Assembly (NCBI GenBank): GCA_014058105.1
Contig: JACGCM010002885.1
Span: 434,001 to 498,000 of the forward strand
Origin: Kingdonia uniflora
Lineage: Eukaryota; Streptophyta; Magnoliopsida; Ranunculales; Circaeasteraceae
Length of the DNA stretch: 64,000 bases
Direction of reading: 5' to 3'
A program made the position numbers and the translations under genes. The notes below the pieces were generated by a model. The model did not search any database, had not been told where the DNA came from, and saw nothing but the letters and a program-made list of their open reading frames with translations. Positions 57,101-64,000 of the stretch are shown one piece after another (position 1 is the first letter of the stretch; every line of letters starts with the position of its first letter).

Positions 57101-60100
57101 TATAATGGCCTCGGGCTATTAGGCCCGAGTGATGGATTTTTATATTTTTTGAATCAGGTTGCAAATAGCCTTAGAATATCTCTTACCTACTTTCAGAAAG
57201 GGGTCATGAATGTATTACAGTGTTGCCCTGCCCAGCTAAATGGGAATGTTTATGAGATGATGATGGTATGTAAGGCACTGAATAAAAAGTGGTGAAAAGA
57301 AGAGACTGCTAAGCAGGTCAAAGCGGAAGATGTGATGAAATTTTATAAATGGAAATATGTTAAAGGTCAGAGTAGTGGGTACCTGTATAGTGATTCATCT
57401 AGGGAAAAATTCTTTGACCTTGAATTCGCGGGTAGACCATGGAACGATCACCTTGTGTGGGTAGAGGGTAACTGTATGCAAGTTCCGGATAAACCAGCGC
57501 TCGAACTTAACCATAAATATTATAACCCGAGTAAGTAATGTTGACCAATCTTTAAATAACCAATAACATGCCTTGGAGCTGTAAAATAATGTTTTGTTTT
57601 CCTTGTGTTGGCAGAACCCAATCCTTCATCGGTGTCTGATAAGACCAGCTTGTTCGACCGTGTTGCTCGCGACCAGGTCGAGCTAAAGCAGGTGTTCGAA
57701 GAGCTTGGTATCCGCAGAGATAGAAGGGTAAATTCTGGGGTATCCAAAGTGCAGTGGGATCACGAGAAATGAGCGATGGCTGAGGGGAAAGATTTTTTTA
57801 CTGTTGATGATATCCATAGTCTTCTACTTCCTGCACCTTATGCCACTAAGCAGAATACTCAGAGGTCGCGGAAGTCAGCTTAGCAAAGTACCCCTGCCAT
57901 TGGGTTGGTGGTCACAGAACGAGAGATCGCAAAGACTGTCTCTGGAGATCTGGAGGAGATACTGAAAGTAAGTGTGGCAGCTCTTGCGGAAGTCGAGAAG
58001 AACTCGCTGAAGAGAAAAAGGCATGAGGAAGAGGGTAGTTCTCGAATTAATCCTCATGCTGCGGCCAAGATGAAAGAGCTAGAGCTGAAATACTGTCTGA
58101 TGGCGAGGACGGATCCGGAGCATCTCGATGACGAGTATCACAAACATACTATCGCAGTACATTCTTGGAATCTTTAATTATCTTTGTATTCAGACAGAAA
58201 GTTGTTGTGCTGAATTTATCTCTTTGTATTTTTGTATTGGCAGCTATCTATGCTGCTAAAGGGGGCAAAACAGTGTCTAGAAAAGAGGAGCCAGGAGTTC
58301 AGGGCTCTTACTGTAAATTTTGACGCTCAATCGACTCGTATGAAGAAGCTCAAAGCTGAGCTCAAGCTAGAGAAAGAGAAAAAAGTTGAAGATGCTAGAG
58401 CGGCAGCAGAGCTCACAGAGAAGTATGGTGTGTTGGCGAAGCATGATGACCATATGTCGCAATCAGTCAAAGCACTTTTACTAGAAAGAGATCACTTCGT
58501 CCAATCTTATTATGATTTTGGATTGAGTCCAGCTGATCTGGAGCTAGGTCGGGCCGGTAGGTATAGTGAGCTAGTTTTCCCTTCAGAGGTTCTGGAGGAA
58601 GTTATGGCTGATGCTAATGTTTCTCATGAGAAAACGTTGGAGCTTCCACCAGAAAGTGCTGAGCCAGTTCGAGTGGCTGAAAAGACATTGGATCCTCATT
58701 CGGAACATATTGATCTAGCCCATCCTATTGGAAAAACATTGGATCTTCCATCTGAGGTAAAAATTAGTAAGAATCTTTAAACGTTATGTAGTATTCTATT
58801 TTTGACTTGATTTGGGTGTGATTGTATCTTGTATCTGTCGTCCACTGTTTAAGTTTGATAGATCCTTTGAAGAATTCTCTTTTTGAATGTCTGTATGATA
58901 ACAATATATTTGTACTCTGTGTAGGAGATAGAGCAATTAAGAAAAACTAATTTTGAATTGGAGAGAACGTTGAATAGAGCGAGGGATTTTGTGGCTCATA
59001 TTCAACAGGTACTTAATAAAATTGAATATGAGATAAGGCAATTTAAGCTGAATTTAAATAAAACCTTTAAAGAGTTATATGACATCCAGTGTAGATATGT
59101 TAAGATAAAAATAGAAAGGGATGAGGTGTTAGAAAGGAAGAGGAAAGGGGGGTATTAGTTCAAAAACCAAAAGAGTGGACCTGTTTTAATGACCCAAGTG
59201 ATAAGGCAAGGTGTCATAGTATGTTAATTGCTCTGACATTGTATTTTGAGGTCGAAGTTGATAGTGAATGAGGTTTAAAAGAAGCATATGTAGAGCTTTT
59301 AAAGAATAAAGGTGTAGTTCCTGACCCAGCTCGAGTTATTTGTAGCTCAAGAATTGCGTAATCGTCGTAATTTAGAAGCGAGAAAGTATTCTACTCGAGC
59401 TGGTGTATCTATTATATAGGGCAATGTAGAACCTTTATCTAATGTATTTGGCTTTAAATAGGATCAGAGGGCCATGAGAATTGCATTTTTTTTGGATAAG
59501 AAAAGAGCAAATAGAGGTTCAACAACAATTAGAGGGTAAATTAAAGGGGTTATAGGATGAGTTATTGCAATATGTAGAGCAAAAAATGTCTTTAGCAATA
59601 CGATTGTTAAAAGACGTGACTGTTCGAATGAAGGTAGAAGCTGATATGAGGGCTTTAGGTATATTGTAAAAAAAAACGCGCAAGCAGCTGCACAATACGC
59701 ATATGGCACTGAAGGAGCATCTATATCCGCCGCGAACAAAAGTCGCTGCTCGAACAGAATATGAGCGTCATATAGATAGTGTTATTAATTTTTATGGAGG
59801 AAAGCTGGCTAGAGCAGAGAACGAATTTAGGAAGTTCGTAATGGAATGTGGGAAGGATTTTGATATAGAGAATGTTAAGGCCAAGAATATGTAGTTTACC
59901 AAATATAATGAGGAAATTATTGGTGAAAAACCCATTCCTAGGTCGAGGGAACTGCCATCAGAAGAGGGTGAGGAGGAGGTTGAGAGTCTGATACCCCGAT
60001 CACGGTGCAAACAACACTGGCAGGAGGTGGTGACCCTGGAAAAACTACGTGGAGAGTCTGATACCCCGATTGCCACCGAACATGCAGTCCTCTCATGTCG

Positions 60101-61496
60101 TGAAGAATCAAAAATAAGGTATTCTCGCTTTTCTTTTACCAGCCTTGCATATGTTTTAGATCTTTGTATACTATTTGTGATGTGAAATAAAATCTGTTTC
60201 CTGTGATGGTAAATAGAATGATGTATCGATATTACTCAGATACATGTTCTTGATTTAGACTTGTTTAACTGTGATATGTAATATGTTGGTATAATCGAAC
60301 TATTATAAATATAAACTTTATGACAGGTGGAACTGATAGCTATTCAAGGTCAGTGTGATGCATTATGCATCCAAAACAAACAATTGAACCCTGAGCTAAG
60401 TTTTAGTCAGTGGGCACTAAAAGGTGTTATTGAATTAGAAGAAAATACGAAGGTGGAGATGTTGAAAGAGAAAAATGTAGTAATCCGTGTGACTGAGACG
60501 CTACGAGAAAAAGAGGCTGGACAAGCCATCAAACTGAGAAAGATAGATGGTTTAGAAGAAGTGATAAGGAAAAAGGAGGTTGAAGTTGCAGGTACCCCTG
60601 GACAAACTAGCCAACAAGGGGCTGAATTGGCATCTGCTCGAACTCGAGTTACAAAATTGTTGGCAATGTTGGAGGAGGAAGGAAATAATGTGAAAGATCT
60701 GTAATTTTAAGTAAATGTGTTCGAGGCGGAGATAGCTGATATGCGAACTCGTGCTCGCAAGTATGAGGTATTGTGGTTGGTTACTGATGTGATGGTAAAG
60801 AAGATGGAAGAGGCCCGTGATCAGCATAATGAAAACATAAACAAGGCATGAAACAAGGTATGTATGTTAGAGTATACCGCTCAAATGCGGGATTTTGATA
60901 TTTTAGAGTGTCTAGCGGAAAATACGAGATTACGATGTGAATACCAAATTGAAGGCAGATCTATTGAAGGTTATGGTAGATCTCGATGAGAAGATGGTAA
61001 ATAAACATTACCGTGAGGATGAAGTGGAGTGGGCAATGTCGTTGGTTTGTCATATGGACAATTTTATGACAGTGTTAGAAGATCGGAATTCTGATGTGCA
61101 GGATAAAAAATGATAAGTGGAGAAATGCTGTGATCATTTGAAAGCTATGTTAAAGGAAGCTCAAAGTAAACTTAGCGAGCTTATTTTTTTCAAACAGGTA
61201 AAAAGTGAGGTGGGTGATGTGCACGAGAGAGAGAGAGATGACAGGAGTGATTTTGTTCTTTTTCAGAGTTTAAGAGACTGGAAGTAGAAAGTGCAATGGT
61301 ACAGGATGGTATAATTGCCAAAGGTGTGCAGTGTGACATGGAGGCAATACGATCTAAGTATCTAGATCCCATGGTGGCCAAAATTGGAGCTCATAAACAG
61401 AGTATGGTTAGAGATGGAAAGAAAATTGTCATGAGGAGAATGCCAGAGTTTATTTATCAACGATTGCATAAGGGTTGTGCATGTGACATTGCATGA
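54193..61496 (+). pseudogene. Antisense multi-exon gene of the Tat-like gypsy element (Transposase_28-like, coiled coils)
   Basis: The plus-strand exons carry splice signals. One starts at ATG 56694 (after TTGGTCCAG) and, through a frame slip and stops, reads YLSNYNGLGLLGPSDGFLYF, VMNVLQCCPAQLNGN and FYKWKYVKGQSSGYLY to NPS|GTAAGTAATG (57529). An exon from GTTGGCAG|AACCC (57614) to about 58153 reads SLFDRVARDQVELKQVF. The next, from ATTGGCAG|CTATC (58244), is a strong coiled coil (LKKAELKLEKEK-like). Others begin at 58925, 60327 (after TATGACAG) and about 61268. The QLNGN..E motif recalls the plant 'putative gypsy type transposon' domain (PF04195). Earlier exon-like starts MVTTRTQARES (54193) and MVRTRAQRFRQ (55329) look duplicated. 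Function is unknown; several stops make it a decayed copy. Confidence 0.65.
56092..56143 (+). promoter_or_regulatory. Putative promoter of the antisense gene: G-box plus TATA box
   Basis: GACACGTGTC (56092-56101) is a perfect palindrome with the ACGT G-box core. TATAAAAA (56136-56143) lies 35 bases further on, followed by a pyrimidine-rich CTTATCTCTCTCCCTC start region. The first well-supported coding ATG (56694) follows about 550 bases downstream, behind a splice acceptor. Confidence 0.5.
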
Positions 61497-61734
61497 CCTT
61501 CTAATTTAGGTAATGATTCAAGTGATTGCTCTAGTGAGGAATGACGCTTAACTATTGTGATAAGATTTTGTGTATACTAAACAAATATAATATATAGAAT
61601 AGATGAAGATAGAATTGTTAATAAAGAGAATGATATGTACTAACCTCATGATATACCAACGATAATGTATGAGGTGGATATTTATTTTATAAAAGCTTCA
61701 GTTGAGTAGGTATTTGGCTAAAGCCATGAACGAC

Positions 61735-62045
61735 CTGTAATGTGATATGTGATCAGTTTGGTCGAAGCACCAAGCAAACTGTAATGTTTATAGATGATCA
61801 GTTTTGTCAAAGAAACAAACGATCTGTAATGTAAATAAATAATCAATTTGGCTAAACAAACGATCTGTAGTATATAGATGATCAGTTTGGCAGAAGCAAA
61901 AATTTGTAATGTATATATGATCAGTTTGGCTGAAGTAACAAATGATTTGTAATATATAAATGATCAGTTTGGCAGAAACAACAAATGATCTGTAATGTGT
62001 AGATGATCAGTTTGGCTAAAGCAACAAATGATCTACAATCTGTAT
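61735..62045. repeat. Tandem repeat block, about 43-bp unit, seven copies
   Basis: Units start GATCAGTTTGGCT(A/G)AAGC-like and continue AACAAATGATCTGTAATGT. Starts fall at about 61750, 61795, 61837, 61879, 61919, 61962 and 62006. Tandem repeats between pol and the 3' LTR are common in Tat/Ogre gypsy elements. Confidence 0.85.
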
Positions 62046-62273
62046 ATATAAGTATTTGTTGGATATATTAGAAAAGTACTATAATATAGGGTAATCGAAT
62101 ACAAGTATTTTATTGGTGTAAGATTGACGTACGATAAATAAGTTAGATAGAGTAATATATGAAATAGTATAAAGTACTCAGATGTATGGGGATCAAACAT
62201 AAGTCTTTAATTGATGTAAGATTGTCATGCAAGTTGATAGATTAATTGTAGAAAAGTATACTATGATAGATTA

Positions 62274-63967
62274 TTATCTACGATACAGCTTCAATCTCCA
62301 CGTATTCCAAGGATTAGGTATTGGTTCTCCATGTTCGGTGGCGAGATCGTAAGAACCAAAGCCAATTTTTCCAATAATGACAATAGGACCTTCTTAATTT
62401 TTGGACAGTTTCCTAGCATTGACTTCTTTTATGTGTTTGGGAATTTCTCGTATGACAAGATCTTTGATATCGAACTCTCTATGACAAACGCGCTTGTTGT
62501 AAAATCAGGCTAAAGCTTGGTAGTATTTTCCCAAATTCATGATTGCTCTGACTCTAGTCTCCACGATCTAATTCATGTTACATGCCAACTAGAATTTATT
62601 TTCTTCATCTGTCATGGTATGGTCATAAATTGGGTAATGATACTGAGTGGGGATGATCGCTTCTGTACCATAAGCCAGGAGGATCGGCGTGCATCCAGTT
62701 GATACTCGAGGTGTTGTTCAATATGCCCATAATACATGTGGTAATTCTTGAACCCAATTACCCTTTTTCTTGGTCAAGCACTTTTTGATTCCATTCACGA
62801 TAGTACGATTAGTGATTTCGACCTGACCATTTCCTTGTGGGTAATATGGATTGGAAGGAGAGTGTATGATGTTGTGCTGATTGAGGAATTTATTGACTCT
62901 GGAGCCAACGAATTGAGGTCCATTATCGGTTTTAATGAGATAGGGGCAGCCAAATCGAATAATGATGTTTTCACATATAAACTTGATGACTTCGTCTTCT
63001 CGTATACGACATAGAGGGACTGCTTTTACCCATTTTATAAAGTAATCTATTGCTATTAGGAGGTGCTTTCTTTTGCCTAGTATAGTAGGGAATTCTCCTA
63101 CTAGGTCAAGGGCCTATCTTTTGAATGTCCAAACAATGTTCTTGGAATGGAGTTCCAAGGCTGGAGCCTGAATTTGGGGGTCGTGTGGTTGGCAGGCATC
63201 GTACTTGCTTGCAAGTTCAATGGCTTGAGCTTTAATTTTAGGCCAGAAGACTCCTTGAGTAAGAGCTCGATTGGCTAAAGATCGTCCTGCTGCATGGGAA
63301 CCGCAAGTGCCTTCATGAAGTTCATGCAGGGATTTTTAGCCTCTTTGTTCGATAAACATTCGAGATATGGTTCTATGACCAAAATTTTATATACGAGATC
63401 ATTTTCCATGATATACCGCTTAACATTGTTAAACACTCATCTCCTTTTAGTGGGATCTATAGGAAGTTCGCCGTCAAACATATTTTTAGTTCCAATATAC
63501 TTGAGGAAAGGCCGTCTCCAATCGTTCTCGTCTTTTTCAATGCCCTCAGTATTGACAGAATTTGAACTTATGATATTAATGCTGGGGGTGGACAATATTT
63601 CCATCTTGAGGTATCGAACTTCTGTGCCGAGGATTCCTACTATATAAGCGAGGGAATCAAAATGTATATTTTCCCCGCGTAGTAAATGTTCAATAGTAAT
63701 CATCTTGAATCGGCGCATTCTGTTGAATACTGCTGCTGCGTAATCGATCATCTTTCCGTTCTTCTTAAACTTTTTAGATTCACAATGAGTAAAGAATCTG
63801 TATACACAAATTGTTCGTAAACTCCAATCTCGAGAACCATATCTAGGACGTGAATCATTGCTTCATACTCGGCCTCATTGTTGGTAGCTTTAAAATTGAG
63901 TCTAATTGTCTTTTTGATCCTATCATTGGAAGATGTGATAAGTACGATGCCGATGCCTGACCCTGTA
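62274..63967 (-). pseudogene. Gypsy pol C-terminal part: RNase H and integrase (runs off window)
   Basis: At the right edge the minus strand reads RNase H: NGSSRPTGSGIGIVL, NNEAEYEAMIHVLDM, VYTDSLL (63967-63770), then RRFKMITIEHLLRGENIHFD (63751-63650). The integrase zinc-finger zone is around 63300. The integrase core has FIKWVKAVPL, PYLIKTDNGPQFVG and PYYPQGNGQVEITNRT (63040-62770). The polyprotein ends with PWNTWRLKLYRR and TAA at 62276-62274, resembling the RPWN tail of Tat-type integrases. Scattered stops and shifts indicate decay. It would encode the replication and insertion enzymes. Confidence 0.9.
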
Positions 63968-64000
63968 GGTCTGGAAGATCCATTAGTTAAAAGATGCCAT

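Larger units (their letters stand above)
53110..63967 (-). mobile_element. Large Ty3/gypsy element, probably Tat/Ogre-type, 3' part only
   Basis: Minus-strand pol (RNase H then integrase, gypsy order) enters from the right edge and ends at 62274. Left of it lie a tandem repeat block, a plus-strand multi-exon gene (antisense to pol), and a region with a minus-strand TATA box that should hold the 3' LTR. This layout, with a very long 3' region and an antisense ORF, is known for Tat-clade elements (such as Grande and Retand). Exact LTR ends were not found, and the 5' half lies outside the window. Confidence 0.72.

Noticed and set aside
61735..62045. CRISPR-like array
   Set aside because: The units are contiguous tandem repeats without unique spacers, in a plant retrotransposon.

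Overview
The window is plant nuclear DNA, almost certainly from a flowering plant and probably a eudicot. It has intron-bearing genes, plant-specific families (a SINE1/SINE2-type ARM-repeat protein, IQD, endo-beta-mannosidase, an ALA1-type flippase), and a dense nest of plant transposable elements: CACTA, Ty1/copia, Ty3/gypsy, L1-type LINEs, a tRNA-type SINE and MITEs. I cannot name the species. Only one host gene looks intact: the 5' part of a minus-strand SINE1/SINE2-like gene at the left edge. Nearly everything else is mobile DNA, mostly decayed.

Layout. 1-1600: start of the SINE1/2-like gene with a probable 5'UTR intron. 2162-2751: minus-strand solo LTR, followed by a short SINE. 3097-3186 and 27105-27127: two halves of a terminal exon of an unidentified host gene. 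A copia element (19711-27099) split it first. A 16.5-kb CACTA element (3187-19707, 3-bp duplication AAC) then landed exactly at the copia 5' LTR edge. The CACTA carries a decayed TNP2 transposase gene, a second Transposase_24-type gene, and pieces of at least three unrelated host genes (P4-ATPase flippase, IQD calmodulin-binding protein, endo-beta-mannosidase), plus a LINE scrap. The copia 3' LTR contains a 2.1-kb non-autonomous LTR element.

27.1-29.1 kb: a degenerate OB-fold/RPA-like repeat and a Tourist-like MITE. 29144-35655: a full-length minus-strand L1 LINE with an 11-bp target-site duplication. 36.6-43.8 kb: an older plus-strand LINE-type zf-RVT/RNase H remnant split by a gypsy element (37214-42988). 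44096-51212: a second, better preserved L1 LINE with an 11-bp duplication. 51.5-53.1 kb: a second copy of the OB-fold repeat, interrupted by a 361-bp MITE whose empty site is visible in the first copy. 53.1 kb to the end: a large Tat/Ogre-type gypsy element on the minus strand (pol at the right edge). Its 3' region carries a plus-strand, multi-exon antisense gene with a visible G-box/TATA promoter, and a tandem repeat block.

Two observations cut across elements. First, an array of the palindrome-cored motif GTCGTTCGAACGA occurs in four unrelated elements: the solo LTR, the copia LTR, the gypsy LTR and the 3'UTR of the first LINE. Second, the copia and gypsy LTRs are recognisably homologous through U3 to the TATA box although their polyproteins belong to different superfamilies, which suggests LTR/promoter exchange. 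No tRNA or rRNA genes, CRISPR arrays or bacterial-type signals were seen.
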